A DNA stretch of 39,330 nucleotides from Terrimonas sp. (lineage in GTDB: Bacteria > Bacteroidota > Bacteroidia > Chitinophagales > Chitinophagaceae): positions 1-39,330 of the forward strand of contig NZ_QCZJ01000040.1 in assembly GCF_003075435.1 (NCBI RefSeq), written 5' to 3'. The notes below the pieces were generated by a model. It searched no databases. It saw only the letters and a program-made list of their open reading frames with translations, and was not told the DNA's origin. The translations under genes and the position numbers were made by a program. Every line of letters begins with the position of its first letter. Positions within the stretch are counted from its first letter, which is position 1. This document shows positions 32,436 through 39,330 of this stretch, one piece after another.

Positions 32436-33824
32436 ATGAAATCTTTTATAAAATATATACTAATAATAAGCCTGGCTTGTACGCTGTTTGCATGCAAAAA
32501 AAATACTTTTATAACTGACAAGGCAGCTTCCATTACTTTAGGAGCCGACACCCTGTTTTTTGATACTGTATTTACTTCTGTGGGATCCATTACCCAATAC
32601 TTTACCATCACCAATCCCAATGATCAAAAATTGAAATTAGATGCGGTGAGGCTGATAGGTGGCGCTAACTCTGCATTTAAAATTAATATTGATGGTGTTG
32701 CTGCTACCCAATCGGATAATATAGAAATTGATGCCGGGGACAGCTTATATGTTTTTGTAGCCGTTACCATTGACCCTTCCGCAGGAAATTTACCTTTTAT
32801 AGTACAGGATAGTATTCTTGTAAGTTATAATGGAAATGAAAAATATGTACAGTTGCAGGCTTACGGGCAAAACGCACATTTTTTAAGAAGTAAGATCATA
32901 GGAACCACTACAATATGGAAAAATGATTTGCCATATGTAATATCAGGAGGCGTTTTAATTGAAGAAGGAACTACACTTATTATTGAAAAAGGTTGCCGCA
33001 TTTATATGCACGCAGATGCACCTTTTATTGTAGATGGAACACTGGTTGTTAATGGTACTAAAACAGATAGTGTAATTTTTAGGGGCGACAGGCTTGATGA
33101 AGGATACCGTGATCTGCCGGCATCCTGGCCCGGAATATACTTTACAGCAACCAGCAGGAATAATACTATAAGATATGGCATCATTACCAATGCCTACCAG
33201 GGAATTATTGTTAACGGGCCTTCTGTAAACGCTTCGCCCAAGCTTAATTTGGATAAGTGCATTATTGATAATATTTATGATACTGGTATAATGGCTGTTT
33301 CTTCAAACATCACAGCAGTAAATTGCCTGATAAGCAATTGTGGACTGAATGTTGCTTTAACCGGGGGAGGCGTATATAATTTTACCTACTGCACCATTGC
33401 CAGCTACGGCAATAATTACATTGAGCATAAAATGCCGGTAACATATATCAACAATTTTGATGTGGATGAAAATACTTACCCCCTGAATGCCGTTTTCCGT
33501 AATTGTATATTGTGGGGTGATGGCGGAAGCGTGGAAAATGAAGTGCTGAGCGAGAAAAAGGGCTCCGGGATATATGATGTTTTGCTTGAAAATGTATTAT
33601 ATAAATCAAAGGACCTGGCTTCCGCTATTCAATTGGTAAACAGTATAGCGAACCAGGACCCGCTTTTTGACAGCATAAATACAAGTCGCCGTTACTTTGA
33701 TTTTCATGTTGGCAAAAAGCCATCACCTGCTTTAGATGCCGCGATACAGGTATCAGAAAATGGCGACCTTGACGGTAATATGCGTTCAACAAACCCGGAT
33801 ATAGGCTGTTATGAAAAACAATAA
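32436..33824 (+). CDS. Lipoprotein with a parallel beta-helix (choice-of-anchor Q-like) region
   Basis: A 462-residue surface lipoprotein with signal MKSFIKYILIISLACTLFAC (C20). Residues about 40-150 look like an Ig-like domain (FDTVFTSVGSITQYFTITN). From about 165 to 440 short, regularly spaced strands form a right-handed beta-helix of the pectate-lyase type: GVLIEEGTTLIIEKGCRIYM, then CIIDNIYDTGIMAV and so on. It ends D-I-G-C-Y-E, a common end of such proteins. No catalytic residues can be named. It begins 12 bases after comF and is likely in the same transcript, though its role beside radA and comF is unexplained. Confidence 0.8.
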   Translation: MKSFIKYILIISLACTLFACKKNTFITDKAASITLGADTLFFDTVFTSVGSITQYFTITNPNDQKLKLDAVRLIGGANSAFKINIDGVAATQSDNIEIDAGDSLYVFVAVTIDPSAGNLPFIVQDSILVSYNGNEKYVQLQAYGQNAHFLRSKIIGTTTIWKNDLPYVISGGVLIEEGTTLIIEKGCRIYMHADAPFIVDGTLVVNGTKTDSVIFRGDRLDEGYRDLPASWPGIYFTATSRNNTIRYGIITNAYQGIIVNGPSVNASPKLNLDKCIIDNIYDTGIMAVSSNITAVNCLISNCGLNVALTGGGVYNFTYCTIASYGNNYIEHKMPVTYINNFDVDENTYPLNAVFRNCILWGDGGSVENEVLSEKKGSGIYDVLLENVLYKSKDLASAIQLVNSIANQDPLFDSINTSRRYFDFHVGKKPSPALDAAIQVSENGDLDGNMRSTNPDIGCYEKQ

Positions 33825-33876
33825 TGAGAATCGTGAATTTTGCACCAAATTTGTATTACAATAAAAAACAACAATT

Positions 33877-34389
33877 ATGATACGTTTATTATTAGTAGCT
33901 ATCAGTTTAGCCTTCATCACTTCTATATATGATTTTAAAGTGGAGAGCCTGGAAGGAAGCAAAATTGACCTGGCAGATTATAAAGGAAAAAAAATGCTTA
34001 TTGTAAATACTGCATCCAAATGCGGGTTTACTCCCCAGTATAAAGAGCTGGAAACGCTGTATAAAACATATAAAGACAAGTTGGTTGTTATAGGTTTTCC
34101 TGCAAATAATTTCAGAGGACAGGAACCCGGAACCAATACAGAAATCAAAGAATTCTGTCAGAAGAATTACGGTGTTACATTCCCGATGTCAGCTAAGGTT
34201 TCAGTAAAGGGCGACGACATTGATCCGTTATTTAAGTACCTGAGTGATGAAGCTGAACACCTGGGCGCAAAAGATCCGATCAAGTGGAATTTTACAAAAT
34301 TCCTGGTTGATGAAAATGGAAAATTAATCGCTGTTTTTCCAAGTAAGGTTAATCCTATGAGCGAGGAAATAACAAAGTACCTGAACTGA
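33877..34389 (+). CDS. Glutathione peroxidase family protein (thioredoxin-type, two cysteines)
   Basis: A 170-residue thiol peroxidase that would reduce hydroperoxides. The catalytic residues of the family are present: C49 (NTASKCGFTPQY), Q82 (GFPANNFRGQEPG), W137 and N138 (IKWNFTKFLVDENG). A second cysteine C94 in KEFCQKNYG is the probable resolving cysteine, typical of members that use thioredoxin in place of glutathione. A short hydrophobic start (MIRLLLVAISLAFITS) suggests a signal peptide or membrane anchor, so it may act in the periplasm. It lies 52 bases after the lipoprotein gene, possibly with its own promoter. Confidence 0.93.
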   Translation: MIRLLLVAISLAFITSIYDFKVESLEGSKIDLADYKGKKMLIVNTASKCGFTPQYKELETLYKTYKDKLVVIGFPANNFRGQEPGTNTEIKEFCQKNYGVTFPMSAKVSVKGDDIDPLFKYLSDEAEHLGAKDPIKWNFTKFLVDENGKLIAVFPSKVNPMSEEITKYLN

Positions 34390-34729
34390 TATCTGAATAC
34401 TTATAGCCACGAATGCAAGAATATTTTTAAAAAATGCTTTTGGATCGTGTGTGCTCTACAACCATTAAGAAATCAAGGGAATTAAGGATACCGAATAAAT
34501 GGCCTTAATCTTTCTTAACTCCTTAATGGTTGTAATTCTATCAAATTGCCTACATAAGGCACATGAATTTGCGGCTTATATATCCCCTAACCAATCCTTG
34601 GTGTTTATGCATACCTGGTGGTTTATCCCTTTTATGAAACGAGGATGGACAATCCGGGTAAAAATTGCGCAACCGTTTGATCCGCTTTTTGCAAGCTACA
34701 TATCATAATTTGCTGTAGAAATAGCCGAT
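34390..34729. other. 340-base gap with repeat remnants
   Basis: No convincing gene. It holds a tagccacgaatgcaagaat stretch (34405-34423) of a kind common between Bacteroidota genes, the inverted repeat at 34460-34531, and about 200 bases with no recognisable feature before the epimerase gene. Confidence 0.5.
34460..34531. repeat. AACCATTAAG inverted repeat, copy 2
   Basis: The ends aaccattaag (34460-34469) and cttaatggtt (34522-34531) are exact reverse complements, with inner words aatcaagggaattaagg and ccttaatctttcttaact also pairing in part. It matches the repeat at 12966-13028 in both ends and inner pattern. Confidence 0.7.
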
Positions 34730-35683
34730 ATGTTTTGCCTTAAAGAAGAAAACAAAAATGGATTTGATACCATTGCTTTAACTGATAACAGTACTGATAC
34801 ATCAGTTGAGATAATACCCACCTGCGGCGCTATGCTGCATGCATTTATTACAAAGAGCAATAGCGGCGTTATAAATATTATAGACAGCTACACAAATAAA
34901 GCAGCATTTGATGCCGAAGCAGAATCAAAAGGTTATAAGGGGTTAAAGCTTTCACCATTCCCCTGCAGAATTCAAAATGCATCTTACATTTTTAACAACA
35001 AGCAATACAGCTTCAGTAAAAACCTTACAAAGGGATCTGCTATACATGGCTTACTGTATAAAAAACCATTTGCTGTTTCTTCAAAATATGCAGATGAGCA
35101 TGAAGCTCGCATTACGTTATTTTATCAATACCCTGGTGATGATGCAGGCTATCCATTTACATACAACTGTGAAGTAACCTATTGCCTGAAAAAAAACAGG
35201 AACCTTACTGTAACAACAACTATCACAAATAACGGGAAATCCGCTTTACCCATAGCAGATGGCTGGCATCCTTATTTTACCTTCCATAAAAAAGTTGATG
35301 AACTTGAATTGCAGTTTAATTCAACAAGCATGCTTGAGTTTGCCAATCTTATTCCAACAGGTAATACTATTGAGACAAAAGCATTTTTAAAAGCTGTTAT
35401 TATTGGGAATAAGGAAATTGACAATTCTTTTGTGCTTGACTTCTCTCTGCCTCAACCTATGTGCATATTACGAGATGCTGTATCAGGGTGGCAGTTAGAA
35501 ATATCTCCCGAAAGGTCATATCCCTATCTTCAGATTTATATACCTCCGCACAGAAACAGCATAGCTATTGAAAACCTTAGTGCGCCGCCTGATGCTTTTA
35601 ATAATAAAACAGGTTTGATTGAACTAATGCCGGGTGTAAATACTGCCTTTGTTACTACTTATTGTTTACGCAAAGTTGATTAA
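34730..35683 (+). CDS. Aldose 1-epimerase (galactose mutarotase-like)
   Basis: A 317-residue beta-sandwich enzyme that would interconvert alpha and beta forms of sugars such as galactose or glucose. The sugar-site residues can be followed: R80 (SPFPCRIQNASY), the catalytic H106 (GSAIHGLLY), H180 (DGWHPYFTF) and the C-terminal catalytic Glu in GLIELMPGVN (near 305). GDDAGYPFTYN is also typical. No signal peptide, so cytosolic. The gene is convergent with the acyltransferase gene, with 5 bases between stops. Which sugar it serves is not clear; the neighbouring gene points to amino sugars only weakly. Confidence 0.9.
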   Translation: MFCLKEENKNGFDTIALTDNSTDTSVEIIPTCGAMLHAFITKSNSGVINIIDSYTNKAAFDAEAESKGYKGLKLSPFPCRIQNASYIFNNKQYSFSKNLTKGSAIHGLLYKKPFAVSSKYADEHEARITLFYQYPGDDAGYPFTYNCEVTYCLKKNRNLTVTTTITNNGKSALPIADGWHPYFTFHKKVDELELQFNSTSMLEFANLIPTGNTIETKAFLKAVIIGNKEIDNSFVLDFSLPQPMCILRDAVSGWQLEISPERSYPYLQIYIPPHRNSIAIENLSAPPDAFNNKTGLIELMPGVNTAFVTTYCLRKVD

Positions 35684-35688
35684 ACCGC

Positions 35689-36804
35689 TTATACCCGTAT
35701 ATATATTTTCTTTTTATCCATCCAATAACCAACAAGCCAACAGGTAAGCATAAAGCAAGTGGCAAAAAGCAATGAACCCCATGGACCAGGCAATAATTTC
35801 TGAAATATGGTATTATTAATTCCATGATAAAGAGATGTTTGGGCATCAGTTTTTATGGTATACAGTACAATAACCAGTATCTCCGACAGCAAATAAATGA
35901 ACAAGGGATTTTTGCCAAATACCTGGAAAAAATATGTGCCTTTGGTGTATCCTTTAATTTCAATTGCAAAAATCAATATTCCTATTATTATTAAATCCAG
36001 CCCGGTTGTGTATAGCACAAAAGGGCTTGTCCACAGCTTTTTACTGATAGGAAAAACAAAGTCCCAGAAATAGGCTACCGTAAGAAAAGCAAACCCGGTT
36101 ATCAGCAGCTTGGTTACAGCTTCATAGGTTTTGCCCTTCTGCTGAATAAAGATGCCTGCATAGTAGCCAACAATTACGTTAACAATAGCAGGTACAGTAC
36201 TTAATAATCCTTCAGGGTCAAATGCTACACCTTCACCATGATAAAGATGACTTTCGCCAAACAACAGCAGATCCAGCTTTTGTCCTGCATTTCCGGTCAT
36301 GCTGTAATCGCCTCCAACATACAGCACGATCCAGTAGCCAATCAAAAATATAATACTGAGCAGCCAGACTGCCTTCCGTGAAAGAAAATGTATCATGAGA
36401 GAAGCGGCACAATAAGCCAGCGCAATCCGTTGTAAAACACCCAGAATGCGGGTGTCCTTTATAGGGAAGAATTCATATCCTCCGCTCTTCCCTTCCCTGA
36501 AGAAAGGAAACCAGTACATGAGGTAGCCGAGCAGAAATATAATAGCAGTTCTTTTAAATATCTTGCCCAATACATTGCCTGTGCCCAGCTGCCTGTACTT
36601 AGGCATCGAAAAGCTCATGGCGTTTCCCACCACAAATAAAAAGGTAGGAAATACCAGATCTGTGGGAGTAAAGCCAAACCAGTCTGCATGCAAAAGCGGT
36701 GAAAAGGGCAGGGCGCCGCTGCCTGGCGTGTTTACAATAATCATAAAGCAGATGGTCGTTCCCCGCAATACGTCAAGCGCCAGAAAGCGTTCAGTTTTGG
36801 TCAT
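35689..36804 (-). CDS. HGSNAT/NagX-like membrane acyltransferase (DUF5009)
   Basis: A 371-residue protein with about ten membrane helices. The N-terminal block ERFLALDVLRGTTICFMIIV followed by HADWFGFTPTDLVFPTFLF is the signature of the family that includes human heparan-alpha-glucosaminide N-acetyltransferase and bacterial NagX. These proteins are thought to pass an acetyl group across the membrane to an amino sugar; in Bacteroidota they are often in N-acetylglucosamine gene sets. The conserved histidine at H40 in LLHADWFG could be the acetyl carrier. The gene is convergent with the epimerase gene. No obvious -7 box was found upstream. Confidence 0.88.
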   Translation of the reverse strand: MTKTERFLALDVLRGTTICFMIIVNTPGSGALPFSPLLHADWFGFTPTDLVFPTFLFVVGNAMSFSMPKYRQLGTGNVLGKIFKRTAIIFLLGYLMYWFPFFREGKSGGYEFFPIKDTRILGVLQRIALAYCAASLMIHFLSRKAVWLLSIIFLIGYWIVLYVGGDYSMTGNAGQKLDLLLFGESHLYHGEGVAFDPEGLLSTVPAIVNVIVGYYAGIFIQQKGKTYEAVTKLLITGFAFLTVAYFWDFVFPISKKLWTSPFVLYTTGLDLIIIGILIFAIEIKGYTKGTYFFQVFGKNPLFIYLLSEILVIVLYTIKTDAQTSLYHGINNTIFQKLLPGPWGSLLFATCFMLTCWLVGYWMDKKKIYIRV

Positions 36805-37211
36805 AAAAAAAGAATTAACAGGTAACTAATTTAAGCCAGTTTTTAAACCAGGGCAAAACACTTTTAAAAAGCGGGATTTACAGGGTAACAAAAGCAATTT
36901 GGGAGGATTATTATTGCAGAACAAGACGCTGATCAAAAAATTTGATAATTTTTTTACAAATCATTAAGAGTGTATTTGGAGATTTTGCCTGAAATTTGTA
37001 AAACCAAGTTGGTATTGTAATTGCAATTAAATTTTGTATATTACGTTAATAAACCAACCAGTTCTTTAGAAAACATTAACAAAATAGCGTTAAACTTTTT
37101 ACCGGGTTGTGCGTCTTAATATAAAGAGATTTAAAACAGTCAATTTTCTCATAAGCAGTTAGTTTTGGTTGCGGCCTCTATTTCTATAGAGGCCAATTTT
37201 TTTGTGTATAG
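36805..37211. other. 407-base gap with an orphan plus-strand hairpin
   Basis: No reading frame stands out. It contains an AU-rich hairpin followed by T residues at 36932-36955 (atcaaa-aaa-tttgat), a possible promoter-like TTG...TAAATTTTG at about 37010-37037, a TAGTTTTG box at 37160-37167, and the strong hairpin at 37173-37194. A short RNA on the plus strand may be encoded here. Confidence 0.4.
37173..37204 (+). terminator. Orphan intrinsic terminator
   Basis: A perfect 9-bp stem, ggcctctat and atagaggcc, with a 4-base loop, is followed by AATTTTTTTT on the plus strand only. No plus-strand gene lies upstream before 35683, so it ends an unknown transcript. Confidence 0.75.
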
Positions 37212-37583
37212 TCAACCTTTTCGCCTTACTGCCAATAACCACCCTATAGCGGAGCCCACAATATCAGCTATAATATCTCCCAGCTCAAATGCACGATTAA
37301 TTACAAAGTACTTCTGAACATACTCCATTGCTATACCATACAGGGATGATAAGAGGAATATGAGAAAAAAAAGCCACGGGAGGCTGGAAAATTTTCCTCC
37401 TTTTTTATAATATATGCACCACAGCCATACCTGCACTCCGAACAAAAATGCGTGAATAATTTTATCCAGAGATGGCACTTCGGGACCTTCCGGTAATTCT
37501 CTTCCGGGGATAACTAATAATATAAAAATAGCCATTGACCATATCAGTGCCGGCCAAATTGAGCTAAGCCATTTTGCTTTCAT
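37212..37583 (-). CDS. VanZ-like family membrane protein
   Basis: A 123-residue membrane protein with about four hydrophobic segments. The VanZ-like pattern is clear: PSLDKIIHAFLFGVQVWLW, then SSLYGIAMEYVQKYF and RAFELGDIIADIVGSAIGW. VanZ confers low-level teicoplanin resistance in enterococci, but most members of this broad family have no known role and resistance should not be inferred. It lies 20 bases after gcvH on the same strand, an arrangement I know from other Bacteroidota, so the two are probably co-transcribed. Confidence 0.9.
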   Translation of the reverse strand: MKAKWLSSIWPALIWSMAIFILLVIPGRELPEGPEVPSLDKIIHAFLFGVQVWLWCIYYKKGGKFSSLPWLFFLIFLLSSLYGIAMEYVQKYFVINRAFELGDIIADIVGSAIGWLLAVRRKG

Positions 37584-37603
37584 CTTATTTGCAGGCAGGT
37601 ATA

Positions 37604-37984
37604 TTAGCTTCCTACCTGGGCGGCGTATGCATCTGAAGTCAGGAGATTTTCTATATCAGCAGGATTGTCCACTTTCACTTTGATCATCCACCCTTCACCA
37701 TAAGGGTCGCTGTTTACCAGTTCAGGTTGATTATTTAACTCGGGATTTACTTCTGTTATAGTGCCTGTAACCGGCAGGAACAGGTCACTTACTGTTTTAA
37801 CAGCTTCTACTGTTCCAAATACAGCTTCAGCGCCAAGATGCTGTCCTGCAGTTTCAATTTCTACATATACAATGTCGCCCAGTTCGCTTTGAGCAAATTC
37901 AGTAATGCCGATTGTAGCGATATCACCTTCAAGGCGTACCCATTCATGATCTTTGGTATAACGTAATTCTTTGGGGAAATCCAT
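37604..37984 (-). CDS. gcvH: Glycine cleavage system H protein
   Basis: The 126-residue lipoyl carrier of the glycine cleavage system shuttles the methylamine group between the P, T and L proteins. The lipoylated lysine is K63 in FGTVEAVKTVSDL. MDFPKELRYTKDHEWVRLEG is the usual N-terminus, which supports the ATG at 37984 over the one at 38005. GDIVYVEIE and NSDPYGEGWMIKV are further conserved blocks. The gcvP and gcvT genes are not in the window. A -7-like box lies 18 bases upstream, and a VanZ-like gene follows. Confidence 0.96.
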   Translation of the reverse strand: MDFPKELRYTKDHEWVRLEGDIATIGITEFAQSELGDIVYVEIETAGQHLGAEAVFGTVEAVKTVSDLFLPVTGTITEVNPELNNQPELVNSDPYGEGWMIKVKVDNPADIENLLTSDAYAAQVGS

Positions 37985-38002
37985 GATGCAGATTTTAGGC
38001 TG

Positions 38003-38011
38003 CAAAGATTA
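38003..38011 (-). promoter_or_regulatory. -7-like box of gcvH
   Basis: TAATCTTTG on the minus strand resembles TAnnTTTG with one extra base and ends 18 bases before the ATG at 37984, the same distance as in the two-component operon. Confidence 0.35.
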
Positions 38012-38079
38012 TGAAAAGACTGATACAACTATCAAAAAAATACAATTGTACCCACTATCTTTTTATAAGCTTTAGTTTT

Positions 38080-38775
38080 TTAATATGTATATATATCCTG
38101 TAAAGGCCGGTTTCCAAGCTCCCTGCTAACCGGCGTAGCTGCTATACTGTCTACTATTTCCAGTCCCTTTATAACTTCCCCAAAAACAGTATAGCTGCCA
38201 TCCAGGTGCGGTGTACCGCCAATGGTAGTATAAACTGCCCTTCTTTCCGGGGGGATTATTTTGCCTTTTAGACGAAACTGTTGTAGTGAATCCAATCCTT
38301 TCTCACTAAAAATCATTCCCTGAACAATATAGAAGTGGGCAGCGCTGCTCGCCTTCTGTGGGTTTTTATCATCTCCCTCTCTTGCCGCTGCTATAACACC
38401 CTTTTTGTGAAATAAAGCAGCATTAAATTCTGCCGGTATGGTATACTCCAGATCACCTTCACCCAGTTTAATACCTGCAGCAGCATTTTTGCTTTGGGGA
38501 TCACCGGCCTGTATCATAAAATGCTGAATTACCCTGTGAAACAAAATGCCGTCATAATAGTGCTGTTTTGCCAGCCTTAAAAAGTTATTGCGATGCAAAG
38601 GCGTACTATCGGATAAACGTATGTAGATAGTGCCTTTGTCTGTAATCATCTCAACATCTTTGGTTAGATCTTTTTTCCTTACCCCATCGGCAATTTTGGG
38701 ATTACAGCCAATAAATGAAATAACCGTAACCAAACAAATCCATGGTATATATCCGGGCTTTTTCAGGAGCAGCAT
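38080..38775 (-). CDS. Lipoprotein peptidyl-prolyl cis-trans isomerase (cyclophilin type)
   Basis: From the ATG at 38775 the product has 231 residues: a lipoprotein signal ending SFIGC (C24), then a cyclophilin domain from about 40. Active-site blocks are FHRVIQHFMIQAGDP, then ASSAAHFYIVQG (where cytosolic cyclophilins have QFFI) and LDGSYTVFGEVIKGLEIVD. An insert of about 20 residues (SEKGLDSLQQFRLKGKIIPP) is typical of Bacteroidota members. It would help fold envelope proteins at the periplasmic face. A longer frame to 38826 would overlap the upstream gene; 38775 lies 10 bases after that gene's stop, as in an operon. Confidence 0.92.
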   Translation of the reverse strand: MLLLKKPGYIPWICLVTVISFIGCNPKIADGVRKKDLTKDVEMITDKGTIYIRLSDSTPLHRNNFLRLAKQHYYDGILFHRVIQHFMIQAGDPQSKNAAAGIKLGEGDLEYTIPAEFNAALFHKKGVIAAAREGDDKNPQKASSAAHFYIVQGMIFSEKGLDSLQQFRLKGKIIPPERRAVYTTIGGTPHLDGSYTVFGEVIKGLEIVDSIAATPVSRELGNRPLQDIYTY

Positions 38776-38785
38776 GTAGCACTGT

Positions 38786-39139
38786 TTAATCAAGAAAATT
38801 ATTATTCGTAAAATAAAGCAGCACATGATCCTTCATAAAATTTTCCTGCTCAATCAAATTCATTACAGGTAATGGTTTTAGCTGATTAAAATGCGGCCAG
38901 CCATCCTCATCCACTCTTTCTAATTCATAATATCCGCTCTGCGCAAATAAACTGCAAACAGCCACATGCATCAGGTCCTGTTTTTGCTCTTTGGTGAATT
39001 TTGAGCGGATATCTCCAAATTCCTGGATTCCTACCAGGAACAAAATCGTTTCCATATCAGGCTTTTTACCAAAGCGCTCCACCAGTTTTGCTTCCAGACT
39101 CCACCAGCGGGTTTGCAGATCACTATCTATATTATTCAT
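38786..39139 (-). CDS. Conserved hypothetical protein (117 residues)
   Basis: Not a named family. The soluble, helical product has a LVERFGKKPDMETILFLVGIQE block, then KFTKEQKQDLMHVAVCSLF and a C-terminal DGWPHFNQLKPLP motif. I recall similar short proteins in other Bacteroidota, often near housekeeping genes. The stop is 10 bases before the isomerase start, so the two should share a transcript. A perfect -7 box (39144-39151) ends 4 bases before the ATG, so the message may be nearly leaderless. Confidence 0.75.
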   Translation of the reverse strand: MNNIDSDLQTRWWSLEAKLVERFGKKPDMETILFLVGIQEFGDIRSKFTKEQKQDLMHVAVCSLFAQSGYYELERVDEDGWPHFNQLKPLPVMNLIEQENFMKDHVLLYFTNNNFLD

Positions 39140-39143
39140 TTTG

Positions 39144-39151
39144 CAAAAATA
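39144..39151 (-). promoter_or_regulatory. -7 box directly before the hypothetical gene
   Basis: TATTTTTG on the minus strand is a full match to TAnnTTTG. Only CAAA separates it from the ATG at 39139. The next Met in the protein is 29 residues in, past conserved-looking sequence. Confidence 0.5.
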
Positions 39152-39160
39152 CGGGTAACT

Positions 39161-39209
39161 GGGTATTAGCTATCAGCGGTCAGGTATCAGCGGTCAGCTA
39201 TCGGTGTCA
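39161..39209. repeat. Three imperfect tandem 14-base units, GCTATCAGCGGTCA type
   Basis: Units at 39169-39182 (gctatcagcggtca), 39183-39196 (ggtatcagcggtca) and 39197-39209 (gctatcggtgtca) follow each other directly. Read on the other strand, 39161-39182 gives tgaccgctgatagctaatac, which shares words with the repeat at 7817-7855. Confidence 0.6.
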
Positions 39210-39281
39210 TGTCCTGAAAAAAGTAGACACTATTACTACTATTACCCTTTTTCTTTTTTTTGTTACTTTTTTTCTTTTTAC

Positions 39282-39304
39282 AATCCACATTTTAATTGTG
39301 GATT
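39282..39304. repeat. 8-bp palindrome in a pyrimidine-rich tail region
   Basis: AATCCACA and TGTGGATT flank a 7-base loop, right after a T/C-rich tract (39249-39280). No U run follows, so it is not a clear terminator. The end of the window cuts off the context. Confidence 0.4.
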
Positions 39305-39330
39305 ATTATAAACTTATTTGATTTACAGCT

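Noticed and set aside
34499-34708. Plus-strand frame of 69 codons after the glutathione peroxidase
   Set aside because: It begins inside the inverted repeat at 34460-34531 and its product resembles no protein family.
36932-36955. AU-rich hairpin followed by T residues
   Set aside because: A 6-bp stem of almost only A-T pairs is weak and expected by chance in such AT-rich sequence.
37212-37583. Glycopeptide resistance role for the VanZ-like gene
   Set aside because: No other van gene is present, and most members of this broad family are unrelated to resistance.
39001-39321. Plus-strand frame of 106 codons at the right end
   Set aside because: It runs antisense to the start of the conserved hypothetical gene and then through repeats and a T-rich tract.
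1-39330. CRISPR arrays, tRNA and rRNA genes, prophage
   Set aside because: No regularly spaced repeats, cloverleaf-type sequences, rRNA stretches or phage structural genes were seen; the ORF6N and RhuM genes alone do not make a prophage.

Overview
The window looks like chromosome of a member of the Bacteroidota, most likely in or near the Chitinophagaceae. The reasons are a SusC/SusD outer-membrane uptake pair, a PorP/SprF-family type IX secretion protein, lipoproteins with Bacteroidota-style signals, and several upstream regions carrying the Bacteroidota primary-sigma -7 box (TAnnTTTG) in place of a Shine-Dalgarno sequence. The family-level placement is an inference from protein flavour.

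Layout. 1-114 is the tail of a transposase, followed by a degenerate inverted repeat. 295-1300 holds a diacylglycerol/undecaprenol kinase-like gene and a DUF1361 membrane gene. 1364-4762 (minus) is a very large surface protein with a TolB-like propeller and a C-terminal barrel, divergent from a metallo-beta-lactamase-fold hydrolase. A 128-bp palindromic element (REPIN-like) comes next, then a small membrane protein and a secreted amidohydrolase. 7427-7855 is a scar with a truncated RhuM-like gene, a possible 35-residue membrane peptide and a repeat. 7856-12008 pairs a secreted protein with a caspase-like His/Cys signature (minus) with a divergent PhoB/PhoR-type two-component system (plus).

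12243-15554 has a polysaccharide deacetylase, glutamyl-tRNA synthetase and a tandem universal stress protein. 15708-18478 is accessory: a ZU5-like lipoprotein, an SRPBCC/AHSA1 gene whose start codon seems to be missing, and an ORF6N-domain gene. 18639-22365 (minus) is DNA polymerase III delta', a ROK regulator and anhydro-MurNAc kinase. 22459-24164 is uracil phosphoribosyltransferase and PorP/SprF. 24461-28931 (minus) is a SusD/SusC pair with no glycosidase beside it. 29071-29754 is a membrane zinc peptidase.

30342-33824 is a likely operon of radA, comF and a beta-helix lipoprotein, followed by a glutathione peroxidase, an aldose 1-epimerase and a convergent HGSNAT/NagX-like acyltransferase. 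The right end (minus) is a conserved hypothetical gene, a lipoprotein peptidyl-prolyl isomerase, gcvH and a VanZ-like gene.

Most genes are ordinary housekeeping. The less explained content is the caspase-like protein beside the two-component system; two short non-coding units at about 12104-12197 and 29995-30086 that share a TAATTTAG box, a hairpin and an AACTTTTT tail; several families of intergenic palindromic repeats, two of which occur twice here; and genes with odd starts or missing modules (the SRPBCC gene, delta' without its zinc module, comF with a TTG start). No tRNA, rRNA or CRISPR array was seen.
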